Shown here: positions 51,161 through 59,760 of the stretch, piece after piece
Layout: the number at the start of each line of letters is the position of its first letter
Numbering within the stretch: the first letter of the stretch is position 1
The notes under the pieces: generated by a model
The model's input: only the letters and a program-made list of their open reading frames with translations
Told to the model about the DNA's origin: nothing
Databases searched by the model: none
Assembly: GCF_048820915.1 (NCBI RefSeq)
Contig: NZ_JBMERR010000008.1
Span: 1 to 64,000, forward strand
Length of the DNA stretch: 64,000 nucleotides
From: Cribrihabitans_A pelagius
Lineage (GTDB): Bacteria; Pseudomonadota; Alphaproteobacteria; Rhodobacterales; Rhodobacteraceae
Direction: 5' to 3'
Program-made: the position numbers and the translations under genes

Positions 51161-53611
51161 TCAGGCGCGCAGGCGGCTGTGGGTGGGGTCATAGGGGCAG
51201 GGCGGGATCACCCGCGCGGGCACCAGATCGCCGCAAAGGTCCAGCTGCATCGCGCTGCCGGGCGCCGAGAGTTCCGGCCGCACATAGGCCAGCGCAAGAT
51301 TCTTGCCGGTTCGGTGGCCCCATGCGCCGGACGTCACCGTGCCCGCCACCTTGCCGCCCAGCATCAACGAGGCCCCCGAGGGGGCGGGCGCATGGCTGCA
51401 GCCGATCTCCAGCGTCACCAGCTTGCGCCGCGGGCCGTCCTGATGGCGCTGCGCCAACGCCGCGCGGCCGTTGAAATCCTGGTTGTCCATCGCGACAAAA
51501 CGGTCCAGCCCGGCCTCGAACGGGTCGAACTCGGTCAGCAGATCGGCCTTCCAGTGCAGGAAACTCTTCTCCAGCCGCATCGCCTCCGCCGCGCGGGCGC
51601 CGAACAGGGTGAGCCCGTGCGCCGCGCCTGCCTGCCGCAGCGCCAGATAGGCCGCATGGAGCGAAGCATTGGGCACGTGGATTTCATAGGCCGGCTCGCC
51701 CGAGTAGCTGACGCTCATCACCGTGGCAGGGGCGATGCCCACGACACATTCCCGCAGGCTCAGCCAGGGGAAGACCTGCGCTGACCAATCGCCGCGGGCG
51801 CAGGCGCTGAGGATTTCGCGCGCCTTCGGGCCTGCCAGCACCAGCACGGTCTGCGCCTCGGTGAGGCTGCGGATCCGCACGTCCTCGCCCGGGCGGATGT
51901 GCTGGTTCAGCCAGTCGAGGTCGTGATCTTCGCTGGCAGCGGCGGAGCCGTACCAGATGCGCGCGGGCCCGCGGCCGGAGGCCGGCAGCCGCGCCAGCGT
52001 TGCCTCGCTCTTCACCATGCCCTGATGGTTCAGCATATATCCCAGCCGCACCCGTCCGTCGCGCCCGGGGAGCGGGGTGCAGAACATCCGGCCCAGGAAC
52101 GCCTCCCGGTCGGTGCCGGTGATCTCCAGCCGGTTGAAGCCGTTCACTTCGCTCAGCCCCGCGGCATTCTGCACCTGGCGCACCTCGGCTGCGACCGCAT
52201 CGAATTCGGCACCGAAGGCGAAGCCGGGCGCGGCCTCGAACGCCGGGGAGGGCTTGAAGTAATCCGCCCGCTCCCAGCCGTTCACCACCGCGAACTCCGC
52301 GCCTGCAGCCTCCAGCACCGGGGTCAGCGGCGTGGTGCGGGCGGGCCGGCCCGCCGGGCGGTGCTCATGCGGGAAATGGAAGCGGAACTCGTTCTGGTAG
52401 TCCTCCACCGCCTTCAGCGCGGTCAGCTCGGCATTGGCATGGCGCCCGAAGCGGCGCGGGTCCAGGCACCAGGTGTCGACGCAGGCCTCGCCATGCACGA
52501 TCTGCTGCGCCAGCAGCCAGCCGTGTCCGCCGCCCTCGCCCAGCCCGGCGCGCAACCCGATGATGCAATAGGCATTGCGCTTGCCCGGCACCGGACCGAC
52601 CAGCGGCGCGCCGTCGATGGTATAGGTGATCGGCCCGTTCACCACGCTGCGGATGCCGGTCTCCCGCAGCGCGGGCATCCGGGCAAAGGCGCCGTCCAGA
52701 ACCGTCATCACCCGCTCCAGGTCATCGGGGCAGAGCGCATTGGTGAACTCCGGATCGATCCCGTCCATCCCCCAGGTCTTGCAGCCCTGCTCGTAAAAGC
52801 CGATCAGCAGGCCGTTCTTCTCCTGGCGGCAGTAGAAATCGGAGACCGGGCAGCGGATCAGCGGCATCCGGGCCGGGGACTGCGCGATTCCGGGGATGTC
52901 TTCGGTCAGGAAATACTGGTGCTCCATCGACGCGACGGGGTGATGCACGCCCATCATCGCGCCAATCTCGTTCACCCGGTAGCCGCCGGCATTCACCACC
53001 ACGTCGCAATCCACATCGCCGCGCGGCGTGTGCACGGTCCAGGTGCCGTCTCGGCGCTGCCTGAGACCGGTGACCGGCGTGTGGCGGTGCACCTCGGCGC
53101 CTGCCTTGCGGGCGCGGCGCGCCAGCGCCTGGCACAGCTGCGCCGGGTCGATGTCGCCGTCCGAGGGATCCCACAGCCCGCCTGCCAGGCCGTCCGGCGA
53201 CAGCAGCGGATGGCGGCGGGCGCACTCAGCGGCGTCGATCACTTCGAACGCAACCCCCACGCCCCGCGCCATCGACGCGAAATGCCGGTAGCCCGTCATA
53301 TGCGCCTCGGTCCCCGCCAGCCGGATGCCGCCGTCGCCGTGGTGGTAGCCGACCGGGTAGTCCGGGTCTTCGGAGAGTTCCTTGTAGAGCGCGATGGAAT
53401 GGGACTTCAGCGCCACCATGGTCTGATTGGTGCCGAAATTCGTCACCTGCGCGGCGGAGTGCCAGGTGGTGCCGCTGGTCAGCTCGTCGCGCTCCAGCAG
53501 CATGACGTCGTGCCAGCCCTCCTGCGTGAGGTGGTAGAGGGTCGAACATCCGGCGATGCCGCCGCCGATCACGACGGCCCTGGTGCGGGACTTCATGGTG
53601 CGGGATTTCAT
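51161..53611 (-). CDS. DMGDH/sarcosine dehydrogenase-like FAD enzyme with GcvT domains
   Basis: The 816-residue flavoprotein has an N-terminal FAD domain (VVIGGGIAGCSTLYHLTQEG) with TSGTTWHSAAQVTNFG, where the His corresponds to the residue that covalently binds FAD in dimethylglycine dehydrogenase. A FAO_M-like region follows, then C-terminal GcvT/aminomethyltransferase domains from about residue 450 (GFNRLEITGTDREAFLGRMF, GARAAEAMRLEKSFLHWKADLLTEFDPFEAGLDRFV), which bind tetrahydrofolate in relatives. It should oxidise a methylated amine and pass the one-carbon unit to folate. The start is a tandem MKSRTMKSRT; which Met is used is unclear. Likely co-transcribed with the HisD-like gene. Confidence 0.87.
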   Translation of the reverse strand: MKSRTMKSRTRAVVIGGGIAGCSTLYHLTQEGWHDVMLLERDELTSGTTWHSAAQVTNFGTNQTMVALKSHSIALYKELSEDPDYPVGYHHGDGGIRLAGTEAHMTGYRHFASMARGVGVAFEVIDAAECARRHPLLSPDGLAGGLWDPSDGDIDPAQLCQALARRARKAGAEVHRHTPVTGLRQRRDGTWTVHTPRGDVDCDVVVNAGGYRVNEIGAMMGVHHPVASMEHQYFLTEDIPGIAQSPARMPLIRCPVSDFYCRQEKNGLLIGFYEQGCKTWGMDGIDPEFTNALCPDDLERVMTVLDGAFARMPALRETGIRSVVNGPITYTIDGAPLVGPVPGKRNAYCIIGLRAGLGEGGGHGWLLAQQIVHGEACVDTWCLDPRRFGRHANAELTALKAVEDYQNEFRFHFPHEHRPAGRPARTTPLTPVLEAAGAEFAVVNGWERADYFKPSPAFEAAPGFAFGAEFDAVAAEVRQVQNAAGLSEVNGFNRLEITGTDREAFLGRMFCTPLPGRDGRVRLGYMLNHQGMVKSEATLARLPASGRGPARIWYGSAAASEDHDLDWLNQHIRPGEDVRIRSLTEAQTVLVLAGPKAREILSACARGDWSAQVFPWLSLRECVVGIAPATVMSVSYSGEPAYEIHVPNASLHAAYLALRQAGAAHGLTLFGARAAEAMRLEKSFLHWKADLLTEFDPFEAGLDRFVAMDNQDFNGRAALAQRHQDGPRRKLVTLEIGCSHAPAPSGASLMLGGKVAGTVTSGAWGHRTGKNLALAYVRPELSAPGSAMQLDLCGDLVPARVIPPCPYDPTHSRLRA

Positions 53612-53740
53612 GGTCCGGGCTCCCTTGTCTGCTGTTGCCGCAAGGACAGCACAGATCGCGTGCAAGCCAAGATAATTCCGCTCGCTTCGAAATCATGCGA
53701 GGCTTGCTGGCAGAACGTCGAAGCAAGCACAGGCGGCAAC

Positions 53741-54703
53741 CTAGTCCTCGAGGTGGAAACTGTCCCGCAGCCAGGGGAAATCCGCCAGCAGCGGCTGGAT
53801 CGCATGGGCGGAGATCAATTCGCGCAGCTTCTGGTCCACCAGCGCCAGCACCGGCGGCGCGCATTCGGGGCTTGCCACCAGCACAATCGAGCGGGCAAAG
53901 CTGCGGCCCGGGAAACGCACCACCTGCAGGCGCGGCCGGAAGCGGCGGGCGCGGGCGTATTGCAAGGGCGTGGTGATGGTCCAGCCGGCGCCGCTTGCCA
54001 CCATTGCCATCAGGGTCTGGTTGTTGGCGCATTCAAAGCGGTTCGGCAGGCTGACTCCGGTCCTTTGCAGCTGCGCCTCGATCTGGCGGGCGATCATAAG
54101 CCGGGCGGAGAACCGCAGGAAAGGCAGCGGTGTGCGCCCGTGCAGGATGTCCGAAGGATCGTGGCCAATACCTGCGGGCAGCACCATCACAAAAGGGTCG
54201 CGCAACATGGGCCGCGCCTCCAGGCCGTGGAAACGCTCCTGCGGGTCGCTGGCCAGCCCGGCGTCCAGCTCGCGGGTCTGCAGCAGGCCAAGCACGCCAT
54301 GGCTGCTGTCGGTGTGGTAGCGGAAATCGCATTTCGGCAAGGCCCCAGCCAGGTAGACCGCCAGTTCCGGTGCGATGTCGCTGTCGAAATCGTCGATCAG
54401 CCCCAGCCGCAGCAGCCGGGTTTCGGCGAGGTTGCCACCCGAGGCCTCGGTTTTGGCCTTGCGGATGGCCAGAAGCGCTTCGTCGATATTGCGCAGGAAG
54501 CGCGCCCCGGCGGGCGTCAGCACCATCGGGCGGCGGGCATGGTCGAACAGCGCCACACCGAGATGATCTTCGAGATTGCGCAAGTGATGCGACACGGTGC
54601 TGACTGAAAGGCCGGTCTCGGCCGCCACCGCCTGCAAAGTGCCCTTGCGGGCGCAGATCTGGAACATCTCAAGCCATTGCAGGCTCAGCTCTTTGCGCTT
54701 CAT
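53741..54703 (-). CDS. LysR-family regulator, upstream of the DMGDH-like gene
   Basis: The 320-residue regulator has a helix-turn-helix at about 8-65 (LEMFQICARKGTLQAVAAETGLSVSTVSHHLRNLEDHLGVALFDH) and an effector domain from about 95. The start MKRKELSL follows GAGGGGACCGGCAGCCG. It is transcribed in the same direction as the DMGDH-like gene 129 bases later, unlike the usual divergent layout. It probably controls the DMGDH-HisD unit, and perhaps tauABC. A GC-rich repeat cluster lies upstream. Confidence 0.87.
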   Translation of the reverse strand: MKRKELSLQWLEMFQICARKGTLQAVAAETGLSVSTVSHHLRNLEDHLGVALFDHARRPMVLTPAGARFLRNIDEALLAIRKAKTEASGGNLAETRLLRLGLIDDFDSDIAPELAVYLAGALPKCDFRYHTDSSHGVLGLLQTRELDAGLASDPQERFHGLEARPMLRDPFVMVLPAGIGHDPSDILHGRTPLPFLRFSARLMIARQIEAQLQRTGVSLPNRFECANNQTLMAMVASGAGWTITTPLQYARARRFRPRLQVVRFPGRSFARSIVLVASPECAPPVLALVDQKLRELISAHAIQPLLADFPWLRDSFHLED

Positions 54704-54809
54704 CGGCTGCCGGTCCCCTCTTCCGCCTGGCGCCGATGCTGCCAGACTTCCGCCGCGCCCGCCACGGATTTGCAAGCAAGGCCGGGCGCTGGATCAGCGG
54801 TTTCCGCAA

Positions 54810-54941
54810 ATGGCGCCTGCGGCGCCATGCCTCCGGCGGGGGTATTGGGGGTCAGAAAGCAGCGGGCGGCCCTGGGCTGCTTTCTGGCCGGAAATACCCT
54901 GGGGTGAATGCGCCGTCAGGCGCAGAGGGGCAAAGCCCCTC
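54810..54941. repeat. Cluster of four inverted repeats (extragenic palindrome-like)
   Basis: Four hairpins lie in 132 bases: ATGGCGCC-TGC-GGCGCCAT (54810-54828); a 58-base nested palindrome (54841-54898) with GGTATT/AATACC outer arms and CAGAAAGCAGC/GCTGCTTTCTG inner arms; TGCGCC-GTCA-GGCGCA (54909-54924); and GAGGGGC-AAA-GCCCCTC (54925-54941). No coding signal is visible. It resembles repeated extragenic palindromes of Roseobacters rather than a simple terminator. Confidence 0.6.
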
Positions 54942-55000
54942 GTGGCGGAGCGCGCAGGGTTTGCTGGAAAAATCCGCGGAACCGGCTATACTTCCTCTCT

Positions 55001-55897
55001 ATGCCAGATAACCCCGCCAGCCGGGCCGCTCCGGTCCGCGGGCTGCGGGGAAAGGGGGGCAGGATGCTGATTGCGGCCGTGCTGGTCCTGATTGTTGCGG
55101 GATCCGTCGCGTTCCATCTTCTCAGTCCGTGGTGGTGGACGCCGATCGCGTCGAACTGGGATTACATCGACAATACGCTGGTCATCACCTTCTGGATAAC
55201 CGGCGCCGTCTTTGCGGCGGTTGTGCTCTTCATGGCCTATTGCGTCTGGAAGTTCCGCCACCGCCCTGGCCACAAGGCCGCATTCGATCCCGAGAACAGG
55301 CGGCTGGAATGGGTGCTGACGGGGTTCACCGCGGCGGGGGTGGCGGCGATGCTGGTGCCGGGGCTGTTTGTCTGGAACCAGTTCGTCACCGTGCCGGAAG
55401 ACGCGGCCGAGGCCGAGGTCTTTGGCCAGCAGTGGAGCTGGGCCTACCGGCTGCCGGGTGCGGACGGCCGGCTGGGCATGGCGGATGCGGAGTGGGTCAG
55501 CGCCGAAAACCCGCTTGGCGTCAGCCCGCATGACCGGTTCGGGCGGGACGATGTCATCGTCGAGGGCGGCGGGATCTACCTGCCTGTCGATCAGCCGGTC
55601 AAGCTGCTGCTGCGCTCGGTCGACGTGCTGCACAATTTCTACGTGCCGGAGTTCCGCGCCAAGATGGACATGGTGCCGGGCATGGTGACCTACATCTGGT
55701 TCACCCCGACCCGCACCGGTGAATTCGAGGTGCTCTGCGCCGAGTACTGCGGCACCGCGCATGCCTTCATGCGCGGGTCGGTGACCGTGGTTGAGGCGGA
55801 GGAATATGAGGAGTGGCTGCAAGAGCAGCTGACATTTGAGGACTACGCCAATGCGGGCTCTGAAACCGGGGCCGGAACCAGGCTCGCAAGGCACTAA
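55001..55897 (+). CDS. coxM: Cytochrome c oxidase subunit II (alternative aa3-type, coxM-like)
   Basis: Membrane-anchored subunit that takes electrons from cytochrome c. The 298-residue protein has two helices (about 21-41 and 53-77) and a periplasmic cupredoxin domain with FGQQWSWAYRLPG, VDVLHNFYVPEFRAKMDMVPG (His) and CAEYCGTAHAFM (two Cys, His, Met), so the CuA site is complete. It lacks a cleavable lipoprotein signal. An ATG at 55064, preceded by GGGGGGCAGG, is a strong alternative start with 21 fewer residues. First gene of a five-gene oxidase cluster like coxMNOP of Bradyrhizobium. Confidence 0.88.
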   Translation: MPDNPASRAAPVRGLRGKGGRMLIAAVLVLIVAGSVAFHLLSPWWWTPIASNWDYIDNTLVITFWITGAVFAAVVLFMAYCVWKFRHRPGHKAAFDPENRRLEWVLTGFTAAGVAAMLVPGLFVWNQFVTVPEDAAEAEVFGQQWSWAYRLPGADGRLGMADAEWVSAENPLGVSPHDRFGRDDVIVEGGGIYLPVDQPVKLLLRSVDVLHNFYVPEFRAKMDMVPGMVTYIWFTPTRTGEFEVLCAEYCGTAHAFMRGSVTVVEAEEYEEWLQEQLTFEDYANAGSETGAGTRLARH

Positions 55898-56032
55898 GGA
55901 CAGCCCCCGGGTCTTGGCGGGCGTGGCGCGCCCTTCCCGTTTGCCAGAGCCAAACCTGCGCTTTGACGGGGAGGCCGGGCGCCGCCGAGCCTATCGGCCG
56001 GGCGATACCTCGGAATTGGATGGAGTTCTGCA

Positions 56033-57808
56033 ATGACCGACTACTTGCCTGAGCCAGACCGCAGCTTGCCGCCGCGCGAAGTGCCGGACGTGATGCCGCC
56101 GCATGCGCATGGCTGGATCGGCAGGTATGTCTTTTCGCAGGATGCCAAATACATCGCCATCCAGTATTCCGGCACCGCGGTGGCGATCGGGCTGGTGGCC
56201 CTGGTGCTGTCCTGGCTGATGCGGCTGCAGCTGGGCTTTCCGGACCTATTCGACTTCATCACGCCCGAGGCGTACTACCAGTTCGTCACCATGCATGGGA
56301 TGATCATGGTGATCTACCTGCTCACCGCGATCTTTCTGGGCGGTTTTGGCAACTACCTGATCCCGCTGATGGTCGGGGCGCGGGACATGGTGTTTCCCTT
56401 CGTCAATATGCTCAGCTACTGGATCTACCTGCTGGCTGTCCTGGTGCTGGCGGCCAGCTTCTTTGTCCCCGGCGGTCCGACCGGGGCGGGCTGGACGCTC
56501 TATCCGCCGCAGGCGGTGCTGTCGGGCACGCCAGGCGGCCAGCAGGCGGGTATCGTCCTGATGCTGGTCTCGCTGATCCTGTTCATCATCGGCTTTACCA
56601 TGGGCGGGCTGAACTATGCCGTGACCGTGCTCCAGGCCCGCACCCGCGGCATGACGATGATGCGTCTGCCGCTCACGGTCTGGGGCATCTTCACCGCGAC
56701 GGTGATGGCGCTGCTGGCCTTTCCGGCGCTGTTCGTGGCCTGCGTGATGATGCTGTTTGACCGGCTGCTGGGAACGTCGTTCTTCATGCCTACGCTGGTA
56801 GAGCTGGGGGAAAAGCTCAGCTACGGCGGCGGCAGCCCGATTGCCTTCCAGCACCTGTTCTGGTTCTTCGGCCATCCGGAGGTCTATATCGTCGCGCTGC
56901 CCGCCTTCGGCATCGTTTCCGACCTGATTGCGGTGCATGCGCGCAAGAACGTCTTTGGCTACCGGATGATGGTCTGGGCCATCGTCATCATCGGCGCGCT
57001 CAGCTTCATCGTCTGGGCCCATCATATGTATGTCTCGGGCATGCACCCGTGGTTCGGCTTCTTCTTTGCCACCACAACGCTGATCATCGCCATCCCGACG
57101 GCGCTCAAGGTCTACAACTGGGTGCTGACATTGTGGAAGGGCGACATCCACCTGACTATCCCGATGCTGTTTGCGCTGGGCTTCATCGTGACCTTCGTGA
57201 ACGGCGGTCTCACGGGGCTGTTCCTAGGCAATGTGGTGGTCGACGTGCCGCTTTCCGACACGATGTTCGTGGTGGCGCATTTCCACATGGTGATGGGGGT
57301 GGCGCCGATCATGGTGATCTTCGGTGCGGTCTATCACTGGTATCCCAAGATGACCGGCCGGATGCTGAACGAGATGATGGGCCGCATCCATTTCTGGGTC
57401 ACCTTCCTGGGCGCCTATGCGGTGTTCTTCCCGATGCATTACGTCGGGCTGGTGGGGGTGCCGCGGCGCTATTTCGAGATCGGCGAGCCCGCCTTCCTCA
57501 CCGCGCCGGTGGATGGGCTGAATGCCTTCATCTCGGCCGCGGCGCTGATCGTGGGGGCGGTGCAGGTATTGTTCCTCTTCAACCTGTTCTGGAGCCTGCG
57601 GCACGGGCAGGCGGCGGGGCCCAATCCCTGGCGCGCGGCCTCGCTGGAGTGGCAGACGCCCGAAACTCCGCCCGAGCACGGCAACTGGGGGGACGAGCTG
57701 CCCAATGTCTACCGCTGGGCCTATGACTACAGCGTGCCGGGAGCGCCCGCGGATTATGTGGCGCAGAACGATCCCTGGGTGCCCGAGGGCGCGGGGCGGC
57801 GGCTGTGA
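56033..57808 (+). CDS. coxN: Cytochrome c oxidase subunit I (alternative aa3-type, coxN-like)
   Basis: The 591-residue catalytic subunit has about 12 helices. Ligands: heme a His88 (TMHGMIM) and His418; heme a3 His416 (HFHMVM); CuB His281 (FGHPEVY), His330 and His331 (WAHHMY), with Tyr285 for the His-Tyr cross-link. Proton-path residues Lys359 (ALKVYNW), Glu283 and Asp118 (GARDMVFP) are present, so it should be a proton-pumping A-type enzyme. ATP-stop TGA and the next start overlap (GTGAGC). Substitutes for, rather than equals, the housekeeping coxA. Confidence 0.93.
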   Translation: MTDYLPEPDRSLPPREVPDVMPPHAHGWIGRYVFSQDAKYIAIQYSGTAVAIGLVALVLSWLMRLQLGFPDLFDFITPEAYYQFVTMHGMIMVIYLLTAIFLGGFGNYLIPLMVGARDMVFPFVNMLSYWIYLLAVLVLAASFFVPGGPTGAGWTLYPPQAVLSGTPGGQQAGIVLMLVSLILFIIGFTMGGLNYAVTVLQARTRGMTMMRLPLTVWGIFTATVMALLAFPALFVACVMMLFDRLLGTSFFMPTLVELGEKLSYGGGSPIAFQHLFWFFGHPEVYIVALPAFGIVSDLIAVHARKNVFGYRMMVWAIVIIGALSFIVWAHHMYVSGMHPWFGFFFATTTLIIAIPTALKVYNWVLTLWKGDIHLTIPMLFALGFIVTFVNGGLTGLFLGNVVVDVPLSDTMFVVAHFHMVMGVAPIMVIFGAVYHWYPKMTGRMLNEMMGRIHFWVTFLGAYAVFFPMHYVGLVGVPRRYFEIGEPAFLTAPVDGLNAFISAAALIVGAVQVLFLFNLFWSLRHGQAAGPNPWRAASLEWQTPETPPEHGNWGDELPNVYRWAYDYSVPGAPADYVAQNDPWVPEGAGRRL

Positions 57809-58497
57809 GCGTGATCATCGCCTTCCTGGCGCTGGTAGCGCTGGCGGCCGGGCTGTGGCTGTCGCGCCAGCAGCTGGCGTCGCGGCCCTGGCTGGAGACC
57901 GGGCTTGCCCCTATCGCGGGCCACGGGCCAGGCCGGGCGCCGGGTGTTGTCTTTGTAGGAGTGCTGGTGGCGGTGATCGGCGCGCTGTTTGCGATGCTGG
58001 GCAGCGCCTTTGTGATGCAGATCGAGGCGACGCCCTGGGAACTGGTGCCGTTGCCGGGGCGGGTGTGGCTGAACACCGTGTTGCTGCTGTTGGCCAGCGC
58101 CTGTTTGCAATTTGCCGTCGCTCTTGCGAGGGCGGGCCGGGAGCGCTGGCTGCGCGCGGTGGTGGCAGCTGCGGTTCTGGCCACGCTGGCTTTCCTGGCG
58201 GGCCAGCTGCAGGTCTGGGCCGCGCTCACGGCCGGGGGATACCGGCTGGACGGGGCGCCGGCGGCGAGCTTCTTCTATCTGATTACCGGGCTGCACGGGC
58301 TGCACATGGCGGGCGGCATCCTCGCGCTGGCGCTGCTTTGGACCCGGCCCGCGGCCAGTGCGGTCAAGCTGCTGCCAGGGGTGCGGCTCTGTGCGATCTA
58401 CTGGCATGCGCTGCTGGCGTTCTGGCTGATGCTCTTTGCCCTGCTTCAGGGCTGGGGCAACGCTTTTCTGGCGTTGTGCCGGGCGGCCGTGACCTGA
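57805..58497 (+). CDS. coxO: Cytochrome c oxidase subunit III-like protein (coxO-like)
   Basis: The 230-residue membrane protein has about seven helices. A subunit III motif FFYLITGLHGLHMAGGILALALLW lies at about 152-175 and IYWHALLAFWLMLFALL near the C-terminus. The start is GTG/ATG-overlapped with the coxN stop, hence coupled. Its N-terminal half is divergent from normal CoxC. In coxMNOP clusters two subunit III-type genes (O and P) occur, which matches this one plus the next. Confidence 0.8.
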   Translation: MSVIIAFLALVALAAGLWLSRQQLASRPWLETGLAPIAGHGPGRAPGVVFVGVLVAVIGALFAMLGSAFVMQIEATPWELVPLPGRVWLNTVLLLLASACLQFAVALARAGRERWLRAVVAAAVLATLAFLAGQLQVWAALTAGGYRLDGAPAASFFYLITGLHGLHMAGGILALALLWTRPAASAVKLLPGVRLCAIYWHALLAFWLMLFALLQGWGNAFLALCRAAVT

Positions 58498-58523
58498 ACG
58501 GGAACAGTGGAGGAGGAGACCCG

Positions 58524-59240
58524 ATGGACCATCCGTTGCAAGGTGAGGAGCAGACTCTGGCGCGCGAGGGCCACAGCGGCTTTGCCGCAGACTGGAGCTC
58601 GGACCAGCGGGTGTTCAAGCGGGTCTCCTGGGGCAAGGCGATGATGTGGATCCTCCTGGTGAGCGACACCTTCATCTTTGCCTGTTTCCTGGTCGCCTAT
58701 CTGACCGCACGCAGTTCCACCACCGCCGAGTGGCCCAATGCCAGCGAGGTCTTTGCCCTGCATATCGGCGGAAGGAACCTGCCGCTGCTTCTGATCGCGA
58801 TCATGACCTTTGTGCTGATTTCCTCCTCCGGCACCATGGCGATGGCGGTGAATTGCGCCTACCGCAAGGCGCGCAAGGCCACCGCCCTCCTAATGCTCGC
58901 CACCGCTGCGCTGGGCGCGGCTTTTGTCGGGATGCAGGCATTTGAGTGGTCCAAGCTGATCTCCGAAGGGGTGCGCCCCTGGGGCAACCCCTGGGGGGCG
59001 GAGCAGTTCGGCGCCAGTTTCTTCATGATCACCGGCTTCCACGGCACCCATGTCACCATCGGTGTGATTTTCCTGCTGATCGTCGCCCGCCGGGTCTGGC
59101 GCGGCGACTTCGACCGCAACCAGCGCAGCTGGATGTCGCAGGGCAACGGCGATTACGAGGCGGTGGAGATCATGGGGCTCTACTGGCACTTCGTCGACCT
59201 GGTCTGGGTCTTCATCTTTGCATTCTTCTATCTGTGGTAG
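58524..59240 (+). CDS. coxP: Cytochrome c oxidase subunit III (coxP-like)
   Basis: The 238-residue membrane protein is a better subunit III match: WGKAMMWILLVSDTFIFACFLVAYL, QAFEWSKLISEGV, SFFMITGFHGTHVTIGVIFLL and YWHFVDLVWVFIFAFFYLW. The conserved Glu in helix 3 and the terminal W residues are seen. AGGAGGAGACCCG precedes the start. It lies between coxO and a subunit IV gene with 10-26 base gaps. Confidence 0.9.
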   Translation: MDHPLQGEEQTLAREGHSGFAADWSSDQRVFKRVSWGKAMMWILLVSDTFIFACFLVAYLTARSSTTAEWPNASEVFALHIGGRNLPLLLIAIMTFVLISSSGTMAMAVNCAYRKARKATALLMLATAALGAAFVGMQAFEWSKLISEGVRPWGNPWGAEQFGASFFMITGFHGTHVTIGVIFLLIVARRVWRGDFDRNQRSWMSQGNGDYEAVEIMGLYWHFVDLVWVFIFAFFYLW

Positions 59241-59249
59241 GGGGCTTCC

Positions 59250-59627
59250 ATGACGCATTCACCGCAAACCGCCGATACTGGCCAGGCTGCCCACGACGAC
59301 GGCCAGCAGCATCCGATCCGGCTTTACCTCCTGGTCTGGGGGCTTCTGTTCCTGCTCAGCGCGGCCTCCTACTATGTCGATTACGCAGGGTTCGAGGGGC
59401 TCTTGCGCTGGAGCCTGATCCTGATCTTCATGACGCTGAAAGCGGGGCTGATCATTGCCGTCTTCATGCATCTGGCCTGGGAGCGGCTGGCCCTCGGTTA
59501 CGCCATCCTGCTGCCGCCCCTGGCGATGATCGGGCTGCTCGCGATCATGGTGATCGAATCCGGTTACACCGCCGGCACGCGGGTGGAGCGGCTGGGGCAG
59601 GGGGCGCAGGCGCAGCAGCCGGAGTAG
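59250..59627 (+). CDS. Cytochrome c oxidase subunit IV (prokaryotic, COX4_pro-like)
   Basis: The 125-residue protein has three membrane helices, including WGLLFLLSAASYYVDY, WSLILIFMTLKAGLIIAVFMHLAWE and LLPPLAMIGLLAIMVIES. The MTLKAGLIIAVFMHL block is the hallmark of prokaryotic subunit IV, which stabilises the complex. Last gene of the oxidase cluster. The N-terminal 22 residues are soluble and His/Gln-rich. No assembly genes (ctaB, ctaG) follow. Confidence 0.85.
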   Translation: MTHSPQTADTGQAAHDDGQQHPIRLYLLVWGLLFLLSAASYYVDYAGFEGLLRWSLILIFMTLKAGLIIAVFMHLAWERLALGYAILLPPLAMIGLLAIMVIESGYTAGTRVERLGQGAQAQQPE

Positions 59628-59760
59628 CCAGGCAGGCCCTGGCCGCCGCGGACGCTGGTAGTGCCGCCGCAATGCATTTTGCTTTCCGTCAGGGTCTTGC
59701 AATCCGGCGGCCAGGTCCGGCAGGTTGCCGCTGGACGGATCGAGGCCAGAGGACCCTGCC

